The notes: generated from the sequence alone by a model not told the origin. A stretch of 64,000 nucleotides of DNA from Melghirimyces algeriensis (GCF_900182565.1 NZ_FXTI01000003.1:124001-188000), one strand, 5' to 3'; shown: positions 1 to 9,033, numbered from the stretch's first letter. Numbers and translations are program-made.

Positions 1-138
1 AATGCGATCGAGGGTTTAACCCGTGAGGACATGTTAAAGGCAGCTCAGGAGCTCTTTTCCCAACCTATGGCCATATCTATTATTTCCCCGAAGGGAACCA
101 TACCTTCGGCATTTAGGAGGAATAGACTTGCAATATAA
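1..138 (+). CDS. mlpA: C-terminal end of M16-family zinc peptidase (partial)
   Basis: The window opens inside a reading frame (frame 1) that encodes 45 residues and stops at TAA 136-138, overlapping the dut start. The peptide contains the motif LTREDMLKAAQELF, typical of the last helix of M16 peptidases. In Bacillus, mlpA (ymxG) is the M16 gene immediately upstream of ymxH and spoVFA, so the position supports the call. The catalytic HxxEH part lies outside the window. Confidence 0.7.
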   Translation, partial: NAIEGLTREDMLKAAQELFSQPMAISIISPKGTIPSAFRRNRLAI

Positions 139-574
139 TGTGGGAATCCGGAAGATGCCCAACGGTGAAGACTTGCCACTCCCTCAACGAATGTCGGAAG
201 GAGCAAGCGGACTGGATCTTCACGCAGCGGTTGATCAAGAAATCGTATTGAATCCAGGGGAGTGGAAACTGATCCCTACCGGAATTGCGTTGGAGATGCC
301 GAATGGATTGGAGGCTCAGGTTCGTCCACGGAGTGGATTAGCCTTAAAACATGGAATTACCATGTTGAATTCTCCCGGTACCATTGATGCGGATTATCGT
401 GGAGAGATCGCTGTCATTATGTACAATTCTGGGAAAGAGCCGTTTTCCGTCCGACGCGGGGATCGTATCGCTCAACTGGTTTTTCAGGTGATTCCCGCTG
501 TTCAACTGACAGAGATGGAGTCACTAAATGTTACTTCCCGTGGTTCGGGTGGCTTTGGACACACAGGAAAATGA
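128..574 (+). CDS. dut: dUTP diphosphatase (dUTPase)
   Basis: Trimeric dUTPase that hydrolyses dUTP to dUMP and PPi, limiting uracil in DNA and feeding dTMP synthesis. At 148 aa it has the normal length. The conserved motifs are visible in order: SGLDLHA, RPRSGLALKHGI, NSPGTIDADYRGE (with the catalytic Asp), the RGDRIAQLVFQ segment and the C-terminal RGSGGFGHTG lid. The start is TTG at 128, placed by AGGAGGAATAGAC. It overlaps the end of mlpA by 11 bases, suggesting translational coupling, and is followed by a terminator. Confidence 0.95.
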   Translation: MQYNVGIRKMPNGEDLPLPQRMSEGASGLDLHAAVDQEIVLNPGEWKLIPTGIALEMPNGLEAQVRPRSGLALKHGITMLNSPGTIDADYRGEIAVIMYNSGKEPFSVRRGDRIAQLVFQVIPAVQLTEMESLNVTSRGSGGFGHTGK

Positions 575-597
575 ATGGACAATGAATGGACATGCTT

Positions 598-645
598 ACA
601 CCCAAAGGTCCCCTCAGAAAGATGACAGGGGTATTTGGGTGTTTA
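598..645 (+). terminator. Rho-independent terminator after dut
   Basis: ACACCCAAA (598-606) pairs with TTTGGGTGT (634-642), with a second inner CCCCT/AGGGG pairing, followed by a short T stretch. Confidence 0.75.
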
Positions 646-698
646 TCATATCTTCCCCTATCAACCGATAAACTTGTATCAAAAAGGGGAGGAAACGG

Positions 699-941
699 AT
701 GCGTTGGAGTGAGTTTGCCGAAAAAGAGTTGATTGATGTAAGTGGAGGGGAAAGGATTGGCTCGGTGGGTCAAGCGGATCTTCTGATTGATCCACAAACA
801 GGGGAAATCTATTCTTTACTGTTGACCGTCGGATCATCTTGGTTTGGAAAAAAACAGGGCACACGGGAGGTGATTTGGAATCATATCAAAAAAATCGGTC
901 CTGAGATGGTGATCGTGGATTCCGGGAATAAATATCGATAA
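699..941 (+). CDS. ymxH: YlmC/YmxH family PRC-barrel sporulation protein
   Basis: An 80-residue soluble protein consisting essentially of one PRC-barrel-like domain (ELIDVSGGERIGSVGQADLLID). This family is conserved in endospore formers; the molecular role is not established. The ATG at 699 follows a GGGGAGGAAACGG ribosome site. Its location between the mlpA/dut pair and dpaA matches ymxH in Bacillus. It is a single-gene transcription unit by sequence, with terminators on both sides (598-645 and 947-980). Confidence 0.85.
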   Translation: MRWSEFAEKELIDVSGGERIGSVGQADLLIDPQTGEIYSLLLTVGSSWFGKKQGTREVIWNHIKKIGPEMVIVDSGNKYR

Positions 942-946
942 CATCG

Positions 947-980
947 AATCTGCCAGGTTTAGACACCTGGCAGATTTTTT
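947..980 (+). terminator. Rho-independent terminator after ymxH
   Basis: AATCTGCCAGGT (947-958) pairs with ACCTGGCAGATT, followed by six T. Strong stem, short loop. Confidence 0.9.
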
Positions 981-1113
981 AGATTGAAGTGGGAGAATCG
1001 TGGAAAAAACTTCGTAACCGAATCTGTCTTTATGACATAAGATGCAGAGAAAGCGGCGACTTCCATAGAGAGATGTTTCCGTCGCCAAGGGGTACTCCTC
1101 AGAAAGGGGTCAT

Positions 1114-2019
1114 TTGCAGAAAATGTTAAAGGGAAAACATGTGGCCTTTATCGGCGGCGATGCCAGACAGTTGGAAGTGATTAAATGTTGTATCGAGTTG
1201 CATGCAAAAGTGAGTCTTATTGGGTTTGACAATCTTCAAAGCACGTTTAACGGTGCCTCTAAGAAAGATTTAACCATGGATCTTCTAGAGACGGTAGATA
1301 TGTTGATTTTGCCGATCTTAGGAACAGATGAAGAAGGGTGTATCAACAGTATTTTCACAACGGAGAAAATTGTTTTGACAGAAGAGCATATTGCTTCATT
1401 ACCGACTCATGCCATGGTGTATGCAGGGATTGCCAAAACCTATTTAAAAAATATTTGTCATAAACACTCCATTCAGTTGGTGGAGCTGTTGAAACGGGAT
1501 GATGTCGCCATATACAACTCCATACCCACAGTGGAAGGAGCATTGATGATGGCGATTCAACATACCGATTTCACCATACATGGCTCCACTTGTGCTGTCT
1601 TGGGGCTGGGAAGAGTGGGAATGACGCTTTGTCGCACACTGAAAGCCTTGGGTGCCCAAGTAAAAGTGGGTGTTCGATCTGCTAGTCTAATGGCAAGGGG
1701 AGTGGAAATGGGCCTTATACCTTTTTATATGGATGAACTCCCACAACAGGTAAGTGATGTAAATATTTTATTCAACACGGTTCCGGCTATGGTTGTAACG
1801 GACAAAGTATTAAACCATATGTCCTGTCACGCTGTGATTATTGATTTGGCTTCTAAACCTGGGGGTGTGGATTTTTCCTTTGCTGAAAAACGGGGGATTA
1901 AAGCGATGTTGGCTCCGAGCTTGCCGGGAATTGTTGCATCTAAGACTGCTGGGCGGATTTTGGCTCAAACGATGACTCGTCTGTTGATGAAAGAATATGA
2001 GGGGGATTCTGACCGATGA
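1114..2019 (+). CDS. dpaA: Dipicolinate synthase subunit A
   Basis: With DpaB it makes dipicolinic acid from the DapA product in the mother cell; dipicolinate is loaded into the spore core with calcium. It is 301 aa, the usual size. The N-terminal domain begins GKHVAFIGGDARQLEVI, and a Rossmann nucleotide-binding fold follows near residue 150 (VLGLGRVGMTLCRTLKALGA). The TTG start at 1114 is preceded by AGAAAGGGG; ATG 1123 is an alternative with poorer spacing. It overlaps dpaB by 4 bases (operon). In Bacillus this operon is controlled by sigma-K; I do not see a convincing sigma-K promoter upstream. Confidence 0.95.
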   Translation: MQKMLKGKHVAFIGGDARQLEVIKCCIELHAKVSLIGFDNLQSTFNGASKKDLTMDLLETVDMLILPILGTDEEGCINSIFTTEKIVLTEEHIASLPTHAMVYAGIAKTYLKNICHKHSIQLVELLKRDDVAIYNSIPTVEGALMMAIQHTDFTIHGSTCAVLGLGRVGMTLCRTLKALGAQVKVGVRSASLMARGVEMGLIPFYMDELPQQVSDVNILFNTVPAMVVTDKVLNHMSCHAVIIDLASKPGGVDFSFAEKRGIKAMLAPSLPGIVASKTAGRILAQTMTRLLMKEYEGDSDR

Positions 2020-2618
2020 ATTTGAAAGGAAAAACCATCGGATTTGGGATGTCAGGCTCTCATTGTACGCATCATGAGGTCTTGCCTCAGATGAAGCGAC
2101 TGGTAGATATGGGGGCTCGAGTGATTCCGATTCTCTCCCATACAGTTCAAAGTGTGGACAGCAAGTTTGGTCAAGCGTCAGAGTGGTTGCAACAAATTCG
2201 GGAGATCACCGATGAAAAGATGATGACTTCCATACCCGAAGCAGAGCCAATCGGTCCTGGAAAGTTATTGGATTGTATGATCATCGCACCTTGTACAGGG
2301 AACAGTTTGGCAAAATTCGCCAATGCACTGACGGATAGTCCGGTTCTGATGGGGGCCAAGGCACAGCTGCGCAATCAACGGCCGGTTGTATTAGCGATAT
2401 CTACAAATGATGCGCTTGGTTTTAACGCTGCCAACCTGGCCCGTCTCCTTCCGGCACAAAATGTTTACTTTGTTCCTTTTGGTCAGGATTCACCGGAAAA
2501 AAAACCGAATTCACTGGTTGCACGGATGGAGTTGATCCCCGAAACGATCGACAGAGCTATGAATAATGAACAAATTCAACCAATGATAGTTGAAAAATAT
2601 CGCTATTTGACCTCATAA
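2016..2618 (+). CDS. dpaB: Dipicolinate synthase subunit B (flavoprotein)
   Basis: A 200-aa flavodoxin-like protein of the UbiX/Dfp family and second subunit of dipicolinate synthase. Visible landmarks are the N-terminal GKTIGFGMSGSHCTHHEVLPQMKRL, quoted here only in outline by its GMSGSH turn, the IIAPCTGNSLAKFANAL segment and the VLAISTNDALG strand, which match the flavin-binding elements of this family. The ATG at 2016 overlaps the dpaA stop. Together with dpaA it is strong evidence that the host forms endospores. Confidence 0.95.
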   Translation: MNLKGKTIGFGMSGSHCTHHEVLPQMKRLVDMGARVIPILSHTVQSVDSKFGQASEWLQQIREITDEKMMTSIPEAEPIGPGKLLDCMIIAPCTGNSLAKFANALTDSPVLMGAKAQLRNQRPVVLAISTNDALGFNAANLARLLPAQNVYFVPFGQDSPEKKPNSLVARMELIPETIDRAMNNEQIQPMIVEKYRYLTS

Positions 2619-2644
2619 TAGATTAAGATACAAGAAAGATACAC

Positions 2645-2695
2645 AAAAGTTACGAAGGTCTTTTTCAACACTGGATGAAGGTCCTCGTAACTTTT
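2645..2695 (+). promoter_or_regulatory. Long inverted repeat in the asd leader
   Basis: AAAAGTTACGA (2645-2655) is perfectly repeated in inverse as TCGTAACTTTT (2685-2695), enclosing a 29-base loop, 20 bases before the asd ribosome site. Only four T are in the right arm, so it may be a weak terminator for dpaAB or a leader structure for asd. A similar inverted repeat lies at 51592-51635. Confidence 0.45.
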
Positions 2696-2718
2696 GCCTA
2701 CAAAGGGGAGGAACTCAT

Positions 2719-3750
2719 ATGTCTTTAAAAGAAGCAACCGTTGCAGTTTTAGGGGCAACAGGTGCTGTTGGAGAACAGATCTTGCGCAATCTTGAGAAAC
2801 GTTCTTTTCCGGTAAAAGAACTTCGCCTGCTTGCATCTCCGCGTTCCGTGGGGAAGAAAATCCGTTTTAACGGTGAGGAAGTGAGTGTGCAAGAGGCGAA
2901 GCCTGAAGCGTTTGAAGGAGTGGATATTGCACTCTTCAGTGCCGGGGGGAGCGTTAGTGAATCTTTGGCTCCCGAAGCTGTGAAGCGAGGAGCAGTGGTT
3001 GTAGACAATACCAATGCCTTTCGGATGAATGCGGATGTTCCGCTGGTTGTACCGGAAGTGAATAAAGATCAAATTAAACAACACAAAGGGATTATTGCCA
3101 ATCCTAATTGTTCGACGATCCAGATGGTTGTGGCGCTTAAACCGCTTTATGACCGTTTTGGCTTTGAGCGTGTCATTGTTTCCACCTATCAAGCTGTTTC
3201 CGGTTCAGGGGCAAAAGCGATTGAGGAGCTGAATAATCAATCCCGAGCCGCATTGGATGGACAGGAGATTCCAAAAGAGATTATGCCGGTGGGGAAACTG
3301 AACAAGCATTATCAGATCGCTTTTAACACCCTTCCACAGTGCGATGTGGCTCAGGAAAATGGATTCACTCTGGAAGAGATGAAAATGACACGGGAGACAA
3401 AGAAGATTTTTGGTGACGACCAAATCGGTGTGACAGCCACCTGCGTCCGGGTACCTGTTCAACGTGGTCACAGTGAATCTGTTTATGTTGAGCTGAATCG
3501 GGACTTTGATCTGGAAGAGGTCCGTCAGGCATTGCGTGAGGCGGAAGGGGTCGTTCTGGAAGATGACATTCAGAATCAAGTCTATCCGACGCCTTTGGAT
3601 GCGACAGGAAGGGATGAAGTTTTTGTCGGCAGAGTTCGGAAAGACGTCGTTCATCCGCGGGGTCTCAATTTTTGGGTTGTCTCCGATAACCTCTTGAAAG
3701 GTGCCGCAACGAACGCTGTACAAATCGCTGAATATCTTGTTCAAAAATAG
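2719..3750 (+). CDS. asd: Aspartate-semialdehyde dehydrogenase
   Basis: NADPH-dependent reduction of aspartyl phosphate to aspartate semialdehyde, the branch point to lysine/diaminopimelate, threonine and methionine. It has 343 aa, full length. The N-terminal Rossmann motif is VLGATGAVGEQIL (about residues 10-22), and the catalytic cysteine is in NPNCSTIQ (Cys131). The ATG at 2719 follows AAAGGGGAGGAACTCAT. It is the first gene of asd-dapG-dapA, the same order as in Bacillus, directly next to the dipicolinate genes that use the same pathway. Confidence 0.97.
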   Translation: MSLKEATVAVLGATGAVGEQILRNLEKRSFPVKELRLLASPRSVGKKIRFNGEEVSVQEAKPEAFEGVDIALFSAGGSVSESLAPEAVKRGAVVVDNTNAFRMNADVPLVVPEVNKDQIKQHKGIIANPNCSTIQMVVALKPLYDRFGFERVIVSTYQAVSGSGAKAIEELNNQSRAALDGQEIPKEIMPVGKLNKHYQIAFNTLPQCDVAQENGFTLEEMKMTRETKKIFGDDQIGVTATCVRVPVQRGHSESVYVELNRDFDLEEVRQALREAEGVVLEDDIQNQVYPTPLDATGRDEVFVGRVRKDVVHPRGLNFWVVSDNLLKGAATNAVQIAEYLVQK

Positions 3751-3763
3751 AAAGGAATGTTTC

Positions 3764-4996
3764 ATGAAAATCCGAGTTCAAAAATTTGGTGGTACTTCTG
3801 TCGCTACATCGGAGCGTAGGGAACGTGTGGTTCATCATATTCGACAAGCGTTGAATGAAGGATGTAGGGTAGTCGCTGTGGTATCGGCTATGGGTCGTAA
3901 AGGAGATCCTTATGCGACGGATACCCTGTTAGACCTGGTTTCCGAAAACGGAGAATCACTTTCTTCGCGAGAGCATGATTTGTTACTCTCTTGTGGGGAA
4001 ATTATTTCTGCTTCCACCCTTTCCAGTTTGTTAAACAGGGAAGGGATTCCAAATGTTGTGCTGACAGGTGGGCAAGCAGGGATTATCACAAACAACCGGC
4101 ATACCAATGCCCAAATCCTTACCATTAACCCAACCCGGGTAAAGAATGAACTGGAAAAAGGGAAAGTGGTGGTTCTTGCCGGATTCCAGGGAAAGACGAC
4201 TGATGGAGAGATTACTACCCTGGGGCGCGGAGGTAGTGACACTACGGCAACGGCATTGGGCGTTGCGATCGAAGCGGATATCGTGGATATTTTCACCGAT
4301 GTGGAAGGGATCATGACAGCTGACCCCCGGATTGTGGAAGATGCATCTCCTTTGGATGCCGTTACCTATTCAGAAATATGTAATCTGGCATTTCAGGGGG
4401 CAAAAGTGATTCATCCCCGTGCCGTGGAACTGGCGATGCAGACCAATGTTCCGATCAGGGTACGGTCCACGATGAGTGACCACCCTGGAACCCTTGTTTC
4501 CAGCACGCATGAAAAAAATCAGTTGGCCGGGGAAGTGAGTGACCGTTTGATCACAGGGATCACTCAGGTGGCCAATGTAACCCAGATTAAGGTTCCGGCA
4601 GGGGAAGGTCAGTATGATCTTCAATTAAAGGTTTTTAAAGCGATGTCGGAAAACGACATCAGCGTTGATTTTATTAATATTAACCCAAGCGGTGTCATTT
4701 ATACCGTTTTTGACCATGAAGCAGATCAGGCGGAGAAAATCCTCCGTTCGATGGATCTGACCCCCAGTTTGATGAGTGGGTGTGCCAAAGTTTCCGTGGT
4801 TGGAGCCGGGATTGCCGGTGTTCCCGGAGTGATGTCCAAGATTGCTGAAGCTTTGACGGAAGAAGATATTCCCATTTTACAATCGGCTGATTCCCATACA
4901 ACCATTTGGGTACTTGTACCGGGGGAGAATATGGTTCAGGCGGTTCGCTCACTTCACCGCAAATTTGGCCTTCATAAGGTCCAGATGATGTATTGA
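3764..4996 (+). CDS. dapG: Aspartate kinase I (diaminopimelate-sensitive type)
   Basis: Phosphorylates aspartate, the first step toward lysine, threonine and methionine. The N-terminal kinase domain starts with KFGGTSV and contains LGRGGSDTTATAL; the C-terminal part has two ACT regulatory domains (about residues 270-400), consistent with allosteric control. The start is ATG 3764 after AAAGGAATG; the frame is open further upstream but lies within asd and has no ribosome site. Length is 410 aa. By position it corresponds to B. subtilis dapG, whose product is feedback-inhibited by meso-diaminopimelate. Confidence 0.93.
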   Translation: MKIRVQKFGGTSVATSERRERVVHHIRQALNEGCRVVAVVSAMGRKGDPYATDTLLDLVSENGESLSSREHDLLLSCGEIISASTLSSLLNREGIPNVVLTGGQAGIITNNRHTNAQILTINPTRVKNELEKGKVVVLAGFQGKTTDGEITTLGRGGSDTTATALGVAIEADIVDIFTDVEGIMTADPRIVEDASPLDAVTYSEICNLAFQGAKVIHPRAVELAMQTNVPIRVRSTMSDHPGTLVSSTHEKNQLAGEVSDRLITGITQVANVTQIKVPAGEGQYDLQLKVFKAMSENDISVDFININPSGVIYTVFDHEADQAEKILRSMDLTPSLMSGCAKVSVVGAGIAGVPGVMSKIAEALTEEDIPILQSADSHTTIWVLVPGENMVQAVRSLHRKFGLHKVQMMY

Positions 4997-5060
4997 TGTA
5001 AAAACAAATTGAAAGAGATAAGATCTACAATGTTAGATCGGGACTAGGGGGATGGACACC

Positions 5061-5945
5061 GTGTATTTTGGTAGACTTCTAACTGCTATGATCACTCCTA
5101 TGACCGAATGTGGAGCCATTGATTGGCCACGCGTTGATTCCGTCATCGAGCACCTCATTCAAAACGGCACCGAGTCCATTGTCGTTGCGGGAACGACAGG
5201 GGAATCACCAACTTTGAGCCATGAGGAAAAGCTGGAATTGTTCAGATATACCGTCCGGCAAGCAAAGGGTCGTGTTAAGGTCATTGCCGGAACGGGCAGC
5301 AATAACACAGATGTTTCCCGACAGTTGACGCGTGAGGCGGAGGAAATTGGGGTCGACGGCGTCATGCTGGTGGTTCCGTATTACAATAAACCGACGCAGG
5401 AAGGGTTGTACCAACATTTCAAGACGGTGGCTCTATCTACATCCCTCCCGGTCATGCTTTACAATATTCCCGGTCGGAGTGCCGTTAATATGAATGCAGA
5501 CACAATGGTACGCCTGACTCATGATGTGGAAAACATTTCTGCCATTAAGGAATCCAGTGGAGATTTGGTTCAGGTGATGGAGCTGGTGGACCGGAAACGG
5601 AAGGATGTTGCTGTATACAGTGGAATGGATGAATTGGTCGTTCCATATCTTTCCGCCGGCAGCATCGGAGTAGTCAGTGTTGCAAGTCATGTGATCGGTC
5701 GGGAGATGAAGGAGATGATTGAGGCCTTTGTCCATGGAAACGTAGATGAGGCTGGAAAATTGCAACGTCGGTTTATTCCATTAATTCAGGCTCTTTTCAT
5801 GACTTCCAGTCCGGCACCACTTAAAAATGCACTGGCTGCAATGGAGATTTGTGAAGAGCATGTCCGTCTGCCGATCGTGCCATTGAACCAAGCTGAAAAA
5901 ACTTACTTGCAAACGATTCTTCAGAGCTTGCAAATTATCCATTAG
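5061..5945 (+). CDS. dapA: 4-hydroxy-tetrahydrodipicolinate synthase
   Basis: Condenses pyruvate with aspartate semialdehyde to the precursor of both diaminopimelate/lysine and spore dipicolinate. TIM-barrel aldolase with AGTTGESPTLS, the tyrosine of MLYNIPGRS and the Schiff-base lysine in SAIKESSGD. The GGGGGA ribosome site at 5047-5052 overlaps an in-frame ATG at 5052, so GTG 5061 (eight bases downstream) is the more plausible start; with 5052 the protein is 297 aa. It closes the asd-dapG-dapA operon and is followed by a strong terminator. Confidence 0.95.
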   Translation: MYFGRLLTAMITPMTECGAIDWPRVDSVIEHLIQNGTESIVVAGTTGESPTLSHEEKLELFRYTVRQAKGRVKVIAGTGSNNTDVSRQLTREAEEIGVDGVMLVVPYYNKPTQEGLYQHFKTVALSTSLPVMLYNIPGRSAVNMNADTMVRLTHDVENISAIKESSGDLVQVMELVDRKRKDVAVYSGMDELVVPYLSAGSIGVVSVASHVIGREMKEMIEAFVHGNVDEAGKLQRRFIPLIQALFMTSSPAPLKNALAAMEICEEHVRLPIVPLNQAEKTYLQTILQSLQIIH

Positions 5946-5955
5946 GTTTGTTAAA

Positions 5956-5988
5956 AAGAACCGGCTCCTTTGGCGAGCCGGTTCTTTT
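5956..5988 (+). terminator. Rho-independent terminator after dapA
   Basis: AAGAACCGGCTC pairs with GAGCCGGTTCTT around a seven-base loop, followed by TTTT. Confidence 0.92.
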
Positions 5989-6008
5989 ATGGTTTTTAAA
6001 CGGGTTTC

Positions 6009-6038
6009 TTGCAACATATCTGAGGATTCGTGTATAAT
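6009..6038 (+). promoter_or_regulatory. Sigma-A type promoter of rnjB
   Basis: TTGCAA (6009-6014) and a perfect TATAAT (6033-6038) separated by 18 bases, located between the dapA terminator and the rnjB ribosome site. Confidence 0.75.
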
Positions 6039-6103
6039 AATAACAAGTGACTTGTGCGGTTTTGGGTGAACTACAACTGAATAATTCACAGGAGGAATTT
6101 TTT

Positions 6104-7783
6104 TTGACAAAAAACAACTCACGAAGCAAATTGTCTATTTTTGCTCTCGGTGGGTTGGACGAAATCGGGAAAAATATGTATGTGGTTCAGTACGGCGATG
6201 ATATTGTTGTGATTGACGCCGGCCTGATGTTTCCGGGAGAAGAAATGCTGGGGATCGATATTGTTATTCCGGATATCACATACTTGGTTGAAAATCAGGA
6301 CAAAGTGCGGGGAATTCTTTTAACGCACGGGCATGAGGATCATATCGGCGGCTTGCCTTATATCTTGAGAGAGCTGAACGTACCTATATACGGAACGAAA
6401 CTGACGATGGGTCTGGTAGAACATAAGTTACGTGAAGCACACATGTTGAATCAGACCAAACGGATTGTTATTAACAGTCGGTCAGAAATAAAACTGGGAT
6501 CAATGAAAGCGTCCTTCTTCAAGGTGAACCACAGCATTCCTGATGCGGTTGGAGTCTGCTTGGACACACCCGAAGGTCGTGTGGTTCATACCGGGGATTT
6601 TAAGTTTGATATGACTCCTGTCAACGGACAGGATGCAGAGATTCATAAAATGGCTGAAATCGGAAAAAGAGGAGTTTTGTGTCTCTTATCGGACAGCACC
6701 AATGCGGAGCGGCCTGGTTTCACAGGCTCAGAGCGAACAGTGGGTGAATCTCTGGAGGCTGTTTTTCGTAAGGCAAAACAACGGGTCATCGTGGCCACTT
6801 TTGCTTCCAACATTCACCGGATTCAGCAGGTAGTTGATGCGGCCAGTATGCATAACCGTAAATTGGCGGTTGTTGGGCGCAGCATGGTAAATGTTGTGAA
6901 CATCGGAATGGAACTCGGTTATCTCCGGGTCCCATCGGATCTCTTGATCGATCCTGATGAGATCAATCGTCTGCCTGCTCATAAAGTGGCTGTGATGTCG
7001 ACGGGAAGTCAAGGAGAGGCGATGTCTGCTCTGACTAGAATGGCAAATGGATCTCATCGAAAGATTGAGATTCTCCCCGGAGATACAGTGATATTTGCGG
7101 CCACTCCGATTCCTGGAAACGAAAGATCGGTTGCCCATACGGTTGACCAGCTCTTCCGGGTCGGGGCCAATGTGGTATACAGCGCCGGTACCCAGCACGG
7201 TGTTCATGTATCTGGCCATGGTTCCCAGGAAGATCTGAAACTCATGCTCAATTTAATCAAGCCGAAATATTTTATCCCGATTCATGGTGAGCATCGTATG
7301 TTACGTGCTCATGGCCAACTCGCCGAATCTGTCGGTATACGCCCAGAGAATATATTTATCTGCGACAATGGGGACCTTGTGGAGTTCTCCAGTGGAAAAG
7401 CACGATACGGGTCCAAGATTCAGACCGGAAAAGTCCTGATTGATGGATTAGGTGTCGGAGATGTTGGAAATATTGTTCTTCGTGACCGTAAGCTCTTGTC
7501 TCAGGACGGGATTCTGGTGGTTGTAGTTACCCTTGCAAAAAATAATGGCAAAGTTTTGTCGGGGCCCGATATCATTTCCCGCGGATTCGTCTATGTACGC
7601 GAATCAGAGAAATTGCTGGAGGAAGCCAACCGCATTGTCACCCAAACAATGGAAAAATGTGCAAGTGAACAAGTAAGTGAATGGGCGTCACTAAAGACAA
7701 GCATCCGTGATGCTCTCAGCAAGTTTCTGTATGAAAAAACGAAACGTCGCCCTATGATTCTGCCGATTATTATGGAAGTATGA
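6104..7783 (+). CDS. rnjB: Ribonuclease J (RnjB-type)
   Basis: Metallo-beta-lactamase/beta-CASP RNase with endo- and 5'-to-3' exoribonuclease activity in RNA turnover and processing. 559 aa. The metal motif HGHEDH is at residues 75-80, beta-CASP elements (LLSDSTNAERPGFTGSE, VVGRSMVNVVNIG, MSTGSQGEAMSAL, the HGEHRML segment) follow, and the C-terminal domain is complete, ending in ...IIMEV. The start is TTG 6104 behind AGGAGGAATTTTTT; the frame is open to 6047 without a ribosome site. Position after dapA matches B. subtilis rnjB (ymfA). Its last three codons and terminator form the prophage attachment site, so the gene is kept intact. Confidence 0.95.
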   Translation: MTKNNSRSKLSIFALGGLDEIGKNMYVVQYGDDIVVIDAGLMFPGEEMLGIDIVIPDITYLVENQDKVRGILLTHGHEDHIGGLPYILRELNVPIYGTKLTMGLVEHKLREAHMLNQTKRIVINSRSEIKLGSMKASFFKVNHSIPDAVGVCLDTPEGRVVHTGDFKFDMTPVNGQDAEIHKMAEIGKRGVLCLLSDSTNAERPGFTGSERTVGESLEAVFRKAKQRVIVATFASNIHRIQQVVDAASMHNRKLAVVGRSMVNVVNIGMELGYLRVPSDLLIDPDEINRLPAHKVAVMSTGSQGEAMSALTRMANGSHRKIEILPGDTVIFAATPIPGNERSVAHTVDQLFRVGANVVYSAGTQHGVHVSGHGSQEDLKLMLNLIKPKYFIPIHGEHRMLRAHGQLAESVGIRPENIFICDNGDLVEFSSGKARYGSKIQTGKVLIDGLGVGDVGNIVLRDRKLLSQDGILVVVVTLAKNNGKVLSGPDIISRGFVYVRESEKLLEEANRIVTQTMEKCASEQVSEWASLKTSIRDALSKFLYEKTKRRPMILPIIMEV

Positions 7784-7850
7784 TCACACGTGATTTATCT
7801 GATACCGCAACCCCTTTAATATCAAGGGTTTGCGGTTTTATATTGCCTTT
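7772..7850. repeat. attL: left attachment repeat, contains the rnjB terminator
   Basis: Bases 7790-7850 are identical to 40213-40273 (61 bp). The similarity extends left to 7772, with one extra C at 7787-7789 relative to attR. The repeat includes the last codons and stop of rnjB and a terminator hairpin (ACCGCAACCCCTT, 7804 on, pairing with AAGGGTTTGCGGT, followed by TTTATA). Integration therefore leaves rnjB and a terminator intact on both sides. Confidence 0.95.
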
Positions 7851-7862
7851 GTAAAAGAGAAA

Positions 7863-7880
7863 TGGTCACATTTTGGTCAC
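7863..7880 (+). promoter_or_regulatory. Candidate integrase arm-type sites, left (two TGGTCAC)
   Basis: TGGTCAC occurs at 7863-7869 and 7874-7880, 11 bases apart, just inside attL. The same heptamer pair recurs inside attR at 40059-40077. Paired direct repeats flanking the core on both phage arms are typical arm-binding sites of tyrosine integrases with an AP2-like N-terminal domain. Confidence 0.6.
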
Positions 7881-7890
7881 CTTTATCATA

Positions 7891-9033
7891 CTAAAGCGTG
7901 TTTTCGGATGATTTTTGGTTCTTTTTCATAGCCAAATCGAATTTCTCTGCAAGACTTTTTTGCATGTCTGGAAGGACATGAGAATAGGTGTCTAAGGTGA
8001 TGGTTACCGATGAATGTCCGAGTCGTTCTGATACGACTTTGGGATTTTCTCCAAGTTGAAGGAGCATGGTTGCGTGAGTGTGTCGTAGATCATGGAAGGA
8101 AATAGGGCGGAAATTGTGTTTTTTGATTGCCCGTTTCAAATCTCTGTTAATATCCTGTGGATGAATGGGAGTACCATGAGTGTGACATACAATTAACCCG
8201 TGGTCTTGATATCCAGAACCCAATTGAAGTTTAATGTGGTTTTGTTTTCTCTTATGTTTTTTAAGGCATTTGATTAAATAGTCAGAAATGGAGATGGTGC
8301 GCCGAGATCCTCGTGTTTTTGGTTCCTGAAATATCAATCCCCCTTTCGTGTGATATAGGGTTTGTCGTACACTGATTTGACCCTTGTCTAAGTCACAGTC
8401 CTGCCACCGGAGAGCCAGAATTTCCCCTTTCCTCATTCCAGTATAGATGGCGAGAGCATAAGCAATAAATGTACTTCTATCCTTCACTAAAGAGAGAAAA
8501 CGAGTTGCTTCTTCCATTGACCAGATATTAATTTCTCGGCGAGTGACTCGTGGAAGTTTGATTAAGGTGGCGACATTTTTGGAGATATAATCCCACTCGG
8601 TCGCTGTCTTTAAGGTTTTGCCGATTATGGCATGGATACCACGAATATAGCTTGCAGAATATCCTTGTTCTATCATTTCATTATAAAATCTTTGAAGGAT
8701 CATTGGTGTTATTTTTGCTAGTTGGAGATTCCCCAACTTAGGCAGAATGTGTTTATTGACCAGGGACATTTGATTATAAAAAGTGGTTCGGCGAATTGTG
8801 TGTTTGACGTGGTTTTCAAAATAGTCCACCATGAACTCCTCTAAGGTAACTTTTTTCGGCTCTTTGTATCCTTCAGATTCGATTTGTGCGATGAGCTCTG
8901 CGCAGGCTTTTTCGGCTTCTTTTTTTGTCTTAAAACCACCTACCTTTTTCTGTTTGCGTTTCCCCCGTTCATCCTTCCCGATATCCAGCGTAAAGTACCA
9001 AGTTTTTCCTCGCTTTCGGAAGTGTCCTTTCAT
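7891..9033 (-). CDS. int: Tyrosine recombinase, phage integrase
   Basis: A 380-aa site-specific recombinase that catalyses attP x attB exchange. The N-terminal AP2-like arm-binding region (GKTWYFTLDIGKDERGKRK) and SAM-like core-binding domain (about 65-160) precede the catalytic domain. Catalytic residues are visible: Arg201 (YTGMRKGEILALRW), His314 and Arg317 (FHDLRHTH), His340 (RLGHSS) and Tyr350 (DTYSHV). The ATG at 9033 follows GGAAGGAGGTAT. It sits directly inside attL and reads toward it, the usual arrangement. Confidence 0.96.
   Translation of the reverse strand: MKGHFRKRGKTWYFTLDIGKDERGKRKQKKVGGFKTKKEAEKACAELIAQIESEGYKEPKKVTLEEFMVDYFENHVKHTIRRTTFYNQMSLVNKHILPKLGNLQLAKITPMILQRFYNEMIEQGYSASYIRGIHAIIGKTLKTATEWDYISKNVATLIKLPRVTRREINIWSMEEATRFLSLVKDRSTFIAYALAIYTGMRKGEILALRWQDCDLDKGQISVRQTLYHTKGGLIFQEPKTRGSRRTISISDYLIKCLKKHKRKQNHIKLQLGSGYQDHGLIVCHTHGTPIHPQDINRDLKRAIKKHNFRPISFHDLRHTHATMLLQLGENPKVVSERLGHSSVTITLDTYSHVLPDMQKSLAEKFDLAMKKNQKSSENTL

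Noticed and set aside
947..1113. Possible sigma-K promoter before dpaA (CATAAGATG near 1035)
   Set aside because: The -10 matches only partly and no convincing -35 is at the right distance; sporulation control is inferred from the genes, not from this site.
3205..3765. 186-codon minus-strand frame opposite asd
   Set aside because: Complement of the conserved asd gene; no motif.
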